7,375 nucleotides of DNA, taken from contig CALFGU010000058.1 in NCBI GenBank assembly GCA_937877685.1, positions 1 to 7,375 on the forward strand. Reading direction: 5' to 3'. The position numbers were made by a program, and so were the translations under genes. Below are positions 1 through 7,106 of the stretch, piece by piece (the stretch's first letter is position 1; each line of letters opens with the position of its first letter). A model generated the notes under the pieces. It was not told the DNA's origin, ran no database searches, and worked only from the letters and a program-made list of their open reading frames with translations. Source of the stretch: an uncultured Prevotella sp. (GTDB taxonomy: Bacteria; Bacteroidota; Bacteroidia; Bacteroidales; Bacteroidaceae).

Positions 1-72
1 AAGCGGCATGCCAAGAAAATTGTGTAAGATGAAGTAGAATTGAAAATAGTTTTATGGAATTCTTGCTAATAG
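1..72. other. Left flank of the CRISPR array, no gene
   Basis: This short A/T-rich stretch precedes the first repeat. No start codon with a meaningful reading frame is visible on either strand. TAGTTTTA at 47-54 is one base from the Bacteroidetes -7 consensus TAnnTTTG, but no TTTG lies at 19-21 bases upstream, so I do not call it a promoter. The stretch lies at the crRNA 5' side of the array. Whether it is the leader or the trailer is open, because the only variant repeat of the array sits next to it, which is more typical of a trailer. Confidence 0.5.
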
Positions 73-1271
73 ATTGTGAATTGCTTTCAAATTAGTACTT
101 TTGCATAGGTAGAAACACTAGAGCAGTACGGAATAGTGGCAGATCTATAGTTGTGAATTGCTTTCAAATTAGTACTTTTGCATAGGTAGAAACACTGCAA
201 GGCCGCAAAAGTAGCACAGAGGCCAAGTTGTGAATTGCTTTCAAATTAGTACTTTTGCATAGGTAGAAACACTGAACTTTGATTTAAATGAACTTAAGCC
301 TAGTTGTGAATTGCTTTCAAATTAGTACTTTTGCATAGGTAGAAACACTTATCGCTATACTCAAGCTCTGCGTCAGGCAGTTGTGAATTGCTTTCAAATT
401 AGTACTTTTGCATAGGTAGAAACACTCGGTGGCTGGTAGCGATAACCACAACGGCAGTTGTGAATTGCTTTCAAATTAGTACTTTTGCATAGGTAGAAAC
501 ACTTGGCTTCGGGATATATCCTTGCCAACTCTTGTTGTGAATTGCTTTCAAATTAGTACTTTTGCATAGGTAGAAACACTTTTTAAAGCTGTCAGTTCTG
601 CAAGTAAAGCGTTGTGAATTGCTTTCAAATTAGTACTTTTGCATAGGTAGAAACACTTATCTTTGGGAATGATGTTAGAAATACGGGTTGTGAATTGCTT
701 TCAAATTAGTACTTTTGCATAGGTAGAAACACTCATATATTCGGGCAAGAACCGCAAAAGGTCGTTGTGAATTGCTTTCAAATTAGTACTTTTGCATAGG
801 TAGAAACACTTGCTGATATAAACACTCTATATCTTGTTTTGTTGTGAATTGCTTTCAAATTAGTACTTTTGCATAGGTAGAAACACTTTTTACAATGCCG
901 TTACTCCAAACTTTCTCGTTGTGAATTGCTTTCAAATTAGTACTTTTGCATAGGTAGAAACACTTCTAATATACAAAGAAAACTCTACGCGGTGTTGTGA
1001 ATTGCTTTCAAATTAGTACTTTTGCATAGGTAGAAACACTAGGAAGCATAGGGAACTACAGACAGAATACGTTGTGAATTGCTTTCAAATTAGTACTTTT
1101 GCATAGGTAGAAACACTCAAGCCAGGTTGCTACTGAACTAACAACGGGTTGTGAATTGCTTTCAAATTAGTACTTTTGCATAGGTAGAAACACTTTAGAC
1201 ACTATTACTATTTCTTCTCCATTAGTTGTGAATTGCTTTCAAATTAGTACTTTTGCATAGGTAGAAACACT
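73..1271 (+). CRISPR. Type II-C CRISPR array, 16 repeats and 15 spacers
   Basis: Sixteen 47-base repeats begin at 73, 150, 227, 303, 380, 457, 534, 611, 687, 764, 841, 918, 994, 1071, 1148 and 1225. Each begins GTTGTGAATTGC and ends GTAGAAACACT. By eye all are identical except the first, whose leading G is A (73). Spacers are 30 bases, except the 3rd (274-302), 8th (658-686) and 12th (965-993), which are 29. All fifteen differ from each other, and none visibly matches the rest of the window. The array supplies guide RNAs for Cas9. Sense direction is plus: repeat positions 7-26 are complementary to the tracrRNA anti-repeat at 7144-7163, apart from one unpaired base. The 47-base length is characteristic of Bacteroidetes II-C arrays, compared with about 36 in most other type II systems. 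Each repeat carries a promoter-like sequence (separate entry). Spacer origins cannot be read from this window. Confidence 0.99.
150..180 (+). promoter_or_regulatory. Repeat-embedded promoter (example: repeat 2; present in all 16)
   Basis: Repeat bases 1-4 are GTTG (one mismatch to the -33 box TTTG). Bases 24-31 are TACTTTTG, a perfect match to the Bacteroidetes -7 box TAnnTTTG, and the gap is 19 bases. Transcription would begin near repeat base 37-40, giving an RNA with roughly 8-11 bases of repeat, then a whole spacer, then the next repeat. In Neisseria meningitidis and Campylobacter jejuni II-C arrays each repeat is known to carry a promoter. That the same holds here is inference. In repeat 1 the -33 box becomes ATTG because of the G-to-A change at 73. 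Confidence 0.6.
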
Positions 1272-1346
1272 ACAATCTTTATATATTTTTGATTGATAGT
1301 TACTTACGTTGCAAATTAGAAAAGAAAAATCTCATTCGTTTTTACC
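1272..1346. other. A/T-rich array flank between the last repeat and cas2, possible leader
   Basis: This stretch separates the last repeat from the hairpin at the end of cas2. It has no reading frame of note and no clear Bacteroidetes promoter on either strand. It borders the end of the array where repeats are unmutated and lies next to the adaptation genes, so it could be the leader where new spacers enter. This is an inference from polarity only. A run CAAATTAG near 1313 resembles part of the repeat but is too short to call a repeat remnant. Confidence 0.4.
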
Positions 1347-1388
1347 ATCAAGAAGGACTGCAAATTAAATTTTGCAGTCCTTCTTGAT
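1347..1388. terminator. Perfect 18-bp hairpin between convergent cas operon and array
   Basis: The arms 1347-1364 and 1371-1388 are perfectly complementary (18 bp) around a 6-base loop, TTAAAT. The right arm reaches the first base of the reversed stop codon of cas2. The position between the end of the cas operon (minus) and the end of the array (plus) suits a bidirectional terminator. Neither side has an immediate T-tract: on the minus strand a T-rich run starts only about 15 bases past the stem, and on the plus strand there is none. Termination is therefore inferred from position and stem strength. The stem could also act as an RNase III substrate or 3' stabiliser. Confidence 0.6.
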
Positions 1389-1720
1389 TAGAACAATTCT
1401 AATTGTAATCCAGGTAATTGAGTCTCTTGTACTTTTTTCCCATGGTATAATTGGATAGCACCAAACTGTTTGTCAGTAATAGTTAGAATACCAACCTTTC
1501 CATATTCAGGTAAGTATGATTTCACGCGCTTTACATGAACTTCGGCATTCTCGCAACTGGCGCAGTGACGAATGTAGATGGAGAATTGAAACATGGTGAA
1601 CCCATCTTGCATAATCTGTTTCCGAAACTTTGTTGCGGCTTTACGGTCGCGAAGGGTTTCGGTGGGAAGGTCAAAGAATACAAGCACCCACATAATACGG
1701 TATTCACTAAAACGGTCCAT
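1388..1720 (-). CDS. cas2: CRISPR-associated endoribonuclease/integration protein Cas2, type II-C
   Basis: Cas2 forms the central dimer of the Cas1-Cas2 integrase that captures prespacers and inserts them into the array. The protein is 110 residues with the start at 1720 (MDRFSEYRIMW), the usual Cas2 size. The first strand VLVFFDLP carries the conserved Asp (Asp17). A ferredoxin-like fold is suggested by the following FRKQIMQDGF and FQFSIYIRHC segments, and the protein ends LQLELF, as in many Bacteroidetes Cas2 proteins. An upstream in-frame ATG at 1813 would give 141 aa, but the extra 31 residues are merely the cas1 3' end read in another frame and match nothing in the family, so I reject it. 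With the 1720 start, cas2 begins 13 bases after the cas1 stop, preceded by an A-rich stretch without Shine-Dalgarno, as expected in this phylum. It is cotranscribed with cas1. Confidence 0.95.
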   Translation of the reverse strand: MDRFSEYRIMWVLVFFDLPTETLRDRKAATKFRKQIMQDGFTMFQFSIYIRHCASCENAEVHVKRVKSYLPEYGKVGILTITDKQFGAIQLYHGKKVQETQLPGLQLELF

Positions 1721-1733
1721 AAATTTCAGTGTT

Positions 1734-2669
1734 TTATTTTTCGGGATAAACCACTTTACGAAGTTCTCCACTAAAGCATTTGTACAAGGAAGCTGTTGTT
1801 TGCGTAGCTGCAACCATCAGCGGACTGCGTTTGCCTCCTATATTTACTTCAAGCGTAGGAATTGCAAGAAGTTCGACTTTCCACTCATGTGTTAATTCAT
1901 CAGGAAGTCCACTGCGTTGAATTAACTTGAAGATATGTTCATCTACATAAGGGCGGTATGGTTCCATTATGTCGTCTGCAAGGCAGTAGGCATTATAACG
2001 ATTATGGTGGTGGATGCCTAATGTGGGAAGCAGTCCGCTGGAAACTAATGCACGCGCAATAATGGCACGCAGGATGGCGTATCCGTAATTAAGCAGATTA
2101 TTGGGCGGTACACCCTCACGGTCACGAATAAACCCTTCTATGTGTGCTCCAAAGAGGTGCTTCCAATAATAGGCGGCTGCGCGTCCCTCCAAATTATCAG
2201 CATCCCCGCTACGGACGTCTTTTGCCCATACGCGCATACACTCCACTCGTGTGCCTCGACACGCTTGCAACACTGTTGCTTGGTTGTTGATTTTACATTG
2301 TATGGTTTGGTGCCACAATTGTTTCTTCAGGGGTAATGATGCTTCAATCTGATGGCGGAAGCGTTCGCTTTGAGTGGTGTTCCCACAGAGGGGGAGCATC
2401 AATCCTACGGGAAGGCCTTTGTCATCGCAAGAGATAAGTGCTACATTATTTGCAAGCAGTGCCTCTATAGCACCTGTGGTAATCGTAATACGTTTATTGT
2501 CTAACACTACGACGCCAATATCCTCAATAGGTTTGGTGACTACAGCCTCTTTCTTTATGCTTTCCGCAAGTTCGGAATTGCTCTCTACTTCCGGTATCTT
2601 GATGACTAATTGCGCATTGCGTAAGGATAAATAAGCAGGGTTTCCAAAATACAAGGTACGTTTCATCAT
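1734..2669 (-). CDS. cas1: CRISPR-associated integrase Cas1, type II
   Basis: Cas1 is the metal-dependent integrase that joins prespacer 3' ends to the repeat during adaptation, working as two dimers on a Cas2 dimer. The 311-residue protein has the usual length. It starts MMKRTLYFGNPAYLSL, giving an N-terminal beta domain up to about residue 90, then an alpha-helical catalytic domain. Visible catalytic elements are Glu161 in NLEGRAAAYYW, the His cluster at 220-222 in LGIHHHNRYN, and Asp232/Asp233 in LADDIMEPYRP, the classic Cas1 E-H-D set. Two adjacent ATG codons (2669 and 2666) are possible starts. The second gives MKRTLYFG, the more common family beginning, and the difference is one residue. 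The gene follows cas9 by 79 bases that contain a hairpin terminator and precedes cas2 by 13 bases. It appears intact and functional. Confidence 0.97.
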   Translation of the reverse strand: MMKRTLYFGNPAYLSLRNAQLVIKIPEVESNSELAESIKKEAVVTKPIEDIGVVVLDNKRITITTGAIEALLANNVALISCDDKGLPVGLMLPLCGNTTQSERFRHQIEASLPLKKQLWHQTIQCKINNQATVLQACRGTRVECMRVWAKDVRSGDADNLEGRAAAYYWKHLFGAHIEGFIRDREGVPPNNLLNYGYAILRAIIARALVSSGLLPTLGIHHHNRYNAYCLADDIMEPYRPYVDEHIFKLIQRSGLPDELTHEWKVELLAIPTLEVNIGGKRSPLMVAATQTTASLYKCFSGELRKVVYPEK

Positions 2670-2708
2670 AGCGGTAAGATTTATAGGTTAGTATTGTGTG
2701 GATACAAA

Positions 2709-2738
2709 AAGGGATTACTGCATGCGCAATAATCCCTT
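2709..2738 (-). terminator. Intrinsic terminator after cas9, before cas1
   Basis: On the minus strand AAGGGATTA (2738-2730) pairs with TAATCCCTT (2717-2709) to form a 9-bp stem. The stem continues after a C/A mismatch with TGC/GCA (2719-2721 with 2726-2728) around a 4-base loop. The stem is followed directly by a T-tract (the plus strand has five A from 2706 to 2710). This is a standard factor-independent terminator placed 11 bases after the cas9 stop. It should stop or attenuate most cas9 transcripts before cas1-cas2. Confidence 0.75.
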
Positions 2739-2748
2739 AATAGTACTA

Positions 2749-5700
2749 TTAGTATTCTCCAACAGACACGATTTGCCCTATGTGGTTGATGCGGACTTTA
2801 ACCAACTGTGTCATGGTTGATAATGAAGTAATGCGCTTCCAAGTGATATCCTTCAATTCCTTAGATTCATCTACGTTTGTTTCTAAATGATGTCTAAATA
2901 CATAATATTTTGAGGCTAACTTCTGTACCCTAAACAGATTCGGACTAATCAGCACATAGTTATTAGGCTCCAGCAAATCTATCTCCTTCGGGTCAAAACC
3001 AGTCGCTTCATTGGGGAACACGAAGTATTCGTTCTGCTTCATGGTGTAGAGGAACTTCCATCCTTCTTCACGCTTGTATTCCTTATCCACTGCAGGAAGT
3101 CCTTGATTGACGCGGGCAACGGCTTCGTAGAACGAAACAACACATTCTTCTAACTCCATGCGAGGCATTCCATCCTCGTCAAGAACGGGAAGTCCCTTCT
3201 TGTCAAGCATAGGTTTCTGATAAATGGCAACATGGTGGTTGTTGGAGGTGTTTACGAAGTCAACGGGAATGGTCTTTCCTTGTTCATCAAGCACCAAACG
3301 ACCTTCCTTATCGCGCTTATCGTGCAACGATTGTGCATTGCTCACGCCGTAAATGGTAACACGCTTGATGCTTATGCCTTGCTCCTCGTTCAACCAAATG
3401 GGATTCTCATCCAAATTGATAAATGCCTTCTTGGGGTCGCCACCAAATGCCTCAAGGCGTGCCTCAAGCAACTTGCGGATTTTAACATCCACAACCTTTG
3501 CTACGTTCAAATCGGGAGAAACGTCCTTACGGATAGTGTAGGTCGTGTCTAAACTTACGGTTGTTACCTTGGATGGAACAGCCTTTGTATGCGCTTCGTT
3601 CAGCCAAATGGGGTTCTTATCTAAAGCGTTCTTACCCGTAAACGCTTTCTTGGGGTCGCCACCAAATTGATTAAGGCGCCAAAGGAGTGCTTCACGATAA
3701 ATAGCCTTGCAGACGGTAGCAATCTTGGTAGCGTCAAAGGCAGAACCTACGGTTTCCTCCTTCGTTACGTATTCCTTACGACTGCCATAGATAGTTTCGT
3801 TATGAAGTTGTCCGCGCGGAGTGAGTTGCACTTTCGTGAATGTGCCGCCTTTAGGTTTGCGAACCTTATTCACGTTGAGGGTAACAACCTTATTCTTCGC
3901 CTTAATAGATACGAGAATTTGCGCTAACTGACGCAATGCCTCAGCTCTAAATGTATGTACAGGGATAGGAGCAATAGCACGTCCGTTTTGGAAATACGCA
4001 TTGCGGATACCATAAAGTTCGGAACCTTCTTGATGGGCTGCATTTTTATTATTGAAATATTGTATAAATGCAGGTTTTGTAAATGCCACAGTGAGAGCAT
4101 CCATAGCGTGGTGGCGATGGTCGTTGCGCTTGGTCCAATCAGTGATGCGTCCGATTTGGCGTCCGTCGCGGTCTTGGTGGTAGGCTACCTTTCCGAGTGC
4201 GGCATATTTATCCCAGTTCAACTCCTTCATGACGTCAATCAATTCCCAGTCCTTACGGAGTTGCTCGGTGATGCTTCCTGAAGTAGCCACTACACGGCGA
4301 CAGATGGTATGAAGCATTGCCAAGGCACGCTTGGCGATGTATTGCGTGTTGCGAAGGTCGCGTTCGATGAAGTCTTCAGGAATCTCCGCTTCCGTCATCT
4401 TCAACTTCTTCAACTTGGTCTTCTGTTGTGAGAAGAGCGAGGTACAAACGGAGAGGTAACGCTTTAATCCCTCTTCACCGTAGGCCTCACGCACAAAGTC
4501 GTAGGCCGTTTGCTTTCCCTTTTTTATGTTCACATCACGGTACTCCAATGTTTTGTTGGAGAATGAATCGTCAAACAAGCGTGCTTGGGGAATGATGTGC
4601 TCAATGTCAATTTCTTTGGAGAAGAGCTTTTCGCGTGGAATGTAGGTGTCAGAGTAGAGCGTCTTATATCCGTTCGCTTTCAGTTCTTCGTAAAGACGGT
4701 AGCGGATGATGTCATTGCGTGAGGGGTTAGCAATTCCAAACTCCTTCTGCAGTAATTCGCGCACTTGTTCTTGTTGTTTCGTTGCTGCTGAAATCGCCTT
4801 GGTCATTTGCTCACGCTCCTTCTGATTTTTCTTGAGTTCGCGCGCCAGTTCTACACGAATTTCGTCGGGACGACCATAGGTGGTGATGATTTCATTGACC
4901 ACATTCACCATTTGGTTGAGAATCTTTTCCACCACAGGGTTGCGTAAGGAGTTTTTAGGCAACAATTCGAGTTGGTCCAGCAGTTCCTTTTGCTCGATTT
5001 CTTCCTTGGTCAAGGAACTTGCTGAATGGCGATAGCCCGCATAGGTGCAAGCAACATCATAACCGCATCCTTCCTTCATGTAGGGGAGAATCTTGTGAAT
5101 CGCCTTGGCGCTCAAACTGCCGTAATCATCCTCAAATACGAGTTCTATGAGCGGACTAACGTAGTCAGTTGGACAATTACAAAGCGAGGTTAGCTTTTCC
5201 TTCAATTTACTATCCCCCGTAGCCGAGTTGTCACCTTCAAAGGAGTAGAGTAAGTGCCAAAGTTGATAGGGACGTTGGTCGTCTAAAGGTTGGTCAAGAT
5301 AAACTTGTGTGTCGAGAATTTCACAATTCCATCCGAGGGATTCAAATACTGCGTGTACTTGCTTCTTAAGTTCGACTGAAGGTTTCTTGAAATCGAGTGG
5401 TTCGTGTCCACTCAAATCCATCATAGCGCTAAACGCTTGATAGAACAAGTTTCCTGTAGTGTTGCCCTTTACGGATTCAAAGTTCAGGTCAAGAGCATCT
5501 GTCTTGTCAAATAACAACTTTAGAATCTGTGTCTTCTTTAACTCTGCTTTGATTGAGAGTTCCTCTGCCAAGATTTCCTTCTCTTCTTGCGTAAGGCGTC
5601 TTCTGCCTTCGAGTTCTAATGCTTCACTCGCTTCGGTGGCATTGGTAGGCGACGCAACATTTTTCTTTGCACGCTTCTTTTTGCCTGAATCATCAACAAC

Positions 5701-7047
5701 GATGACTTCTAAATTATTGAGCGATTGCCAAATCTTGAAATCTTGGAATAGGGGAGAGGAACGTGGGATAACACGACTACCGGCCACAATGGTTTTCTTC
5801 TTACCATCGCGGAGTACAACCTCTTGATCCTTGCGCTCAAATTCACAGATGCTGATGAGTGACTTTTGACTCTTCAAACGACGTTGGAAGAAAATAACGA
5901 CATCGCGAATTTCTGTCTTCAGTTCGAGAGTAAGTTGCGGATGGAATCGTGCTTGACTTTCCCAAATCGCTTCAAACTCATCCATATAGTCCTGACGGTA
6001 GAACACAAGATTCTTCAAACTATTATGGCGATTCTCGGAGAGGCGGTTCATCAAGTATTGTCCTACCGTAAGGTGGTTGAAGAAGAGGTTCTTGCTTCTG
6101 TCACTAATTGCGCCGAGGTATCCGCTGGACTTGTTAATGTCAGCATTGATTTCTTGCAAGACAATGGCCAATTCTTCAGGATGCATTTTTTCTGAAAGAG
6201 CCTTGTTGCGCCACGAGTAGTTTTCCTTTTTCAACTCAATGCCCTTCACTTTACGATTGGGTTTGGTGAGTTGAAAAGTTACGTCTATAACTTCGTTTTG
6301 AGCCAGCTCATCATTCCATGACTGGCGTTGTTCAGTCCACATAAAATGCTTCGCAAGAATGTCCCATGTTTGCGATGCGTTTTTGCCTGCAAGTGCTTCC
6401 TTCAATTCAGCAGTAAGGACACTTGTATAGAATTGAGTTTGGAAATCCCAGATACGATTAAATTCTGCTTGCAAGTCTGAACGATAGAAATCGGGTAGTG
6501 CCTTCTTACCGTCACTCAAAATTTGAAAGCACAATTGTCCAGGGGTAAGGTTTTCATCATAAAGTTTTTTCGCAACGGTCATTCCGTCAATCAACTTACC
6601 ATCCTCACCACTTTTGGCTTTACGACTACTCTTATACCCGCGCTTCTTATTGATCATCAGGAGTACGCGAGCAAATTCTTCCAGAGAGATTTGCTCTGTA
6701 ACCGCTTTAGCGCGTAAGTTGTAAGTTTCGTAAGTAGAGTTCTCACCGTTTTCAGAAAGCAACGTTTCGTCGGTGATAAAACCATGCTTTTTAAGGATGC
6801 TTAATAGGGTAGCACGGCGTTGCTTGTAGCGTTGAAGATTACGGTGAGCACTACGCTTTTGGCGTCTCACTTGATTGGTTTCGACAGCCTTCCCTTTTTC
6901 ATAGTTTGAGGATTCATCAACGGTCAAGGGATTTACGCGTACCCCTAATTTAATAATGGAAGACTGTTCGGATTCGTGCTCTGCTTCGTTCACCAAAGCC
7001 CAACCAATACTTGTTGTTCCAAGGTCAAGACCTAATATGCGTTTCAT
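2749..7047 (-). CDS. cas9: CRISPR-associated endonuclease Cas9, large Bacteroidetes type II-C form
   Basis: Cas9 is the RNA-guided double-strand DNA nuclease that uses the crRNA:tracrRNA duplex made at this locus. The reading frame is intact at 1432 residues. Domains in order are RuvC-I (GLDLGTTSIGW, Asp8), an arginine-rich bridge helix (about 57-80), an REC lobe (about 85-700), RuvC-II (IRVELAREL, Glu733), HNH (IDIEHIIPQ with His817, and Asn840 in DVNIKKG), RuvC-III (HRHHAMDAL, His980 and Asp983), then a long WED/PAM-interacting region (about 1020-1432). All nuclease residues are present, so it should cut both strands. The residue before the HNH histidine is Glu816, where many Cas9 proteins have Asp. 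The protein is much longer than the 1000-1100 residues of Neisseria or Campylobacter II-C Cas9. Two internal sequence duplications contribute (187-219 with 349-379, and 1120-1151 with 1193-1221). The start at 7047 gives the canonical MKRILGLDLG. A Bacteroidetes promoter lies about 30-60 bases upstream. The PAM cannot be read from the sequence. Confidence 0.98.
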   Translation of the reverse strand: MKRILGLDLGTTSIGWALVNEAEHESEQSSIIKLGVRVNPLTVDESSNYEKGKAVETNQVRRQKRSAHRNLQRYKQRRATLLSILKKHGFITDETLLSENGENSTYETYNLRAKAVTEQISLEEFARVLLMINKKRGYKSSRKAKSGEDGKLIDGMTVAKKLYDENLTPGQLCFQILSDGKKALPDFYRSDLQAEFNRIWDFQTQFYTSVLTAELKEALAGKNASQTWDILAKHFMWTEQRQSWNDELAQNEVIDVTFQLTKPNRKVKGIELKKENYSWRNKALSEKMHPEELAIVLQEINADINKSSGYLGAISDRSKNLFFNHLTVGQYLMNRLSENRHNSLKNLVFYRQDYMDEFEAIWESQARFHPQLTLELKTEIRDVVIFFQRRLKSQKSLISICEFERKDQEVVLRDGKKKTIVAGSRVIPRSSPLFQDFKIWQSLNNLEVIVVDDSGKKKRAKKNVASPTNATEASEALELEGRRRLTQEEKEILAEELSIKAELKKTQILKLLFDKTDALDLNFESVKGNTTGNLFYQAFSAMMDLSGHEPLDFKKPSVELKKQVHAVFESLGWNCEILDTQVYLDQPLDDQRPYQLWHLLYSFEGDNSATGDSKLKEKLTSLCNCPTDYVSPLIELVFEDDYGSLSAKAIHKILPYMKEGCGYDVACTYAGYRHSASSLTKEEIEQKELLDQLELLPKNSLRNPVVEKILNQMVNVVNEIITTYGRPDEIRVELARELKKNQKEREQMTKAISAATKQQEQVRELLQKEFGIANPSRNDIIRYRLYEELKANGYKTLYSDTYIPREKLFSKEIDIEHIIPQARLFDDSFSNKTLEYRDVNIKKGKQTAYDFVREAYGEEGLKRYLSVCTSLFSQQKTKLKKLKMTEAEIPEDFIERDLRNTQYIAKRALAMLHTICRRVVATSGSITEQLRKDWELIDVMKELNWDKYAALGKVAYHQDRDGRQIGRITDWTKRNDHRHHAMDALTVAFTKPAFIQYFNNKNAAHQEGSELYGIRNAYFQNGRAIAPIPVHTFRAEALRQLAQILVSIKAKNKVVTLNVNKVRKPKGGTFTKVQLTPRGQLHNETIYGSRKEYVTKEETVGSAFDATKIATVCKAIYREALLWRLNQFGGDPKKAFTGKNALDKNPIWLNEAHTKAVPSKVTTVSLDTTYTIRKDVSPDLNVAKVVDVKIRKLLEARLEAFGGDPKKAFINLDENPIWLNEEQGISIKRVTIYGVSNAQSLHDKRDKEGRLVLDEQGKTIPVDFVNTSNNHHVAIYQKPMLDKKGLPVLDEDGMPRMELEECVVSFYEAVARVNQGLPAVDKEYKREEGWKFLYTMKQNEYFVFPNEATGFDPKEIDLLEPNNYVLISPNLFRVQKLASKYYVFRHHLETNVDESKELKDITWKRITSLSTMTQLVKVRINHIGQIVSVGEY
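3385..3690 (-). repeat. Internal duplication in the Cas9 WED/PI region (FGGDPKKAF...NPIWLNE)
   Basis: Residues 1120-1151 (DNA 3690-3595) and 1193-1221 (DNA 3471-3385) share the pattern LL-x-x-RL-x-x-FGGDPKKAF, a short variable loop, then (D/E)NPIWLNE. The copies lie 73 residues apart at FGGDPKKAF. At DNA level a 21-base stretch is identical at 3428-3448 and 3647-3667. From memory, related Bacteroidetes Cas9 proteins also carry both copies, so this is probably an old domain duplication rather than a recent event here. The high DNA identity could reflect gene conversion or strong codon constraint. Confidence 0.8.
5911..6489 (-). repeat. Diverged internal duplication in the Cas9 REC lobe
   Basis: Residues 187-219 begin FYRSDLQAEFNRIW and continue FQTQFYTSVLTAELKEAL. 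Residues 349-379 begin FYRQDYMDEFEAIW and continue SQARFHPQLTLELKTEI. The shared spacing of FYR, EF, IW, Q-x-x-F, L and ELK indicates two copies of one helical module 162 residues apart. No DNA-level repeat remains, so the duplication is old. The DNA spans are 6489-6391 and 6003-5911. Confidence 0.65.
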
Positions 7048-7075
7048 AGTATTTTCATGATATATGTATAGACAC

Positions 7076-7106
7076 CAAAATTAGAAAATATAAAAGATAT
7101 GGCAAA
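7076..7106 (-). promoter_or_regulatory. Promoter of cas9 (Bacteroidetes -33/-7 type)
   Basis: Read on the minus strand, TTTG (7106-7103) is followed after 19 bases by TAATTTTG (7083-7076). This matches perfectly the consensus TTTG-N19-21-TAnnTTTG used by the primary sigma factor of Bacteroidetes. Transcription should start near 7068-7071, leaving a leader of about 20-25 bases before the cas9 ATG at 7047. No Shine-Dalgarno sequence is present in that leader. Confidence 0.8.

Noticed and set aside
47..54. Leader promoter -7 box TAGTTTTA upstream of the array.
   Set aside because: It has no TTTG at the required distance. The nearest ATTG (19-22) is 24 bases away, too far for the consensus.
504..533. 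Small palindrome GGATATATCC within the sixth spacer.
   Set aside because: Ten bases of symmetry in one spacer is expected by chance and has no matching structure elsewhere in the array.
811..840. AAACACT-like bases inside the tenth spacer, resembling the repeat end.
   Set aside because: The match is seven bases, with no repeat-like sequence before it and normal spacer length, so it is a coincidence.
1308..1322. Possible degenerate repeat remnant around CAAATTAG after the last repeat.
   Set aside because: Only eight bases match the repeat and the surrounding bases do not, so chance in A/T-rich DNA is enough.
1721..1813. N-terminal extension of Cas2 from the ATG at 1813 (31 extra residues).
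   Set aside because: It overlaps the cas1 3' end in another frame, matches nothing in the Cas2 family, and the start at 1720 gives the standard 110-residue protein.
2678..2708. Possible cas1 promoter on the minus strand: TTTG (2708-2705), 19 bases, TATAAATC (2685-2678).
   Set aside because: The -7 box matches TAnnTTTG only at TA and one further base, and the -33 box is part of the terminator T-tract. It may be weakly active but is not supported.
1535..6717. Plus-strand reading frames of 62-122 codons inside the cas genes.
   Set aside because: They are frames opposite well-recognised cas1, cas2 and cas9 coding sequence, with no recognisable domains and no suitably spaced promoters, so they are shadows.
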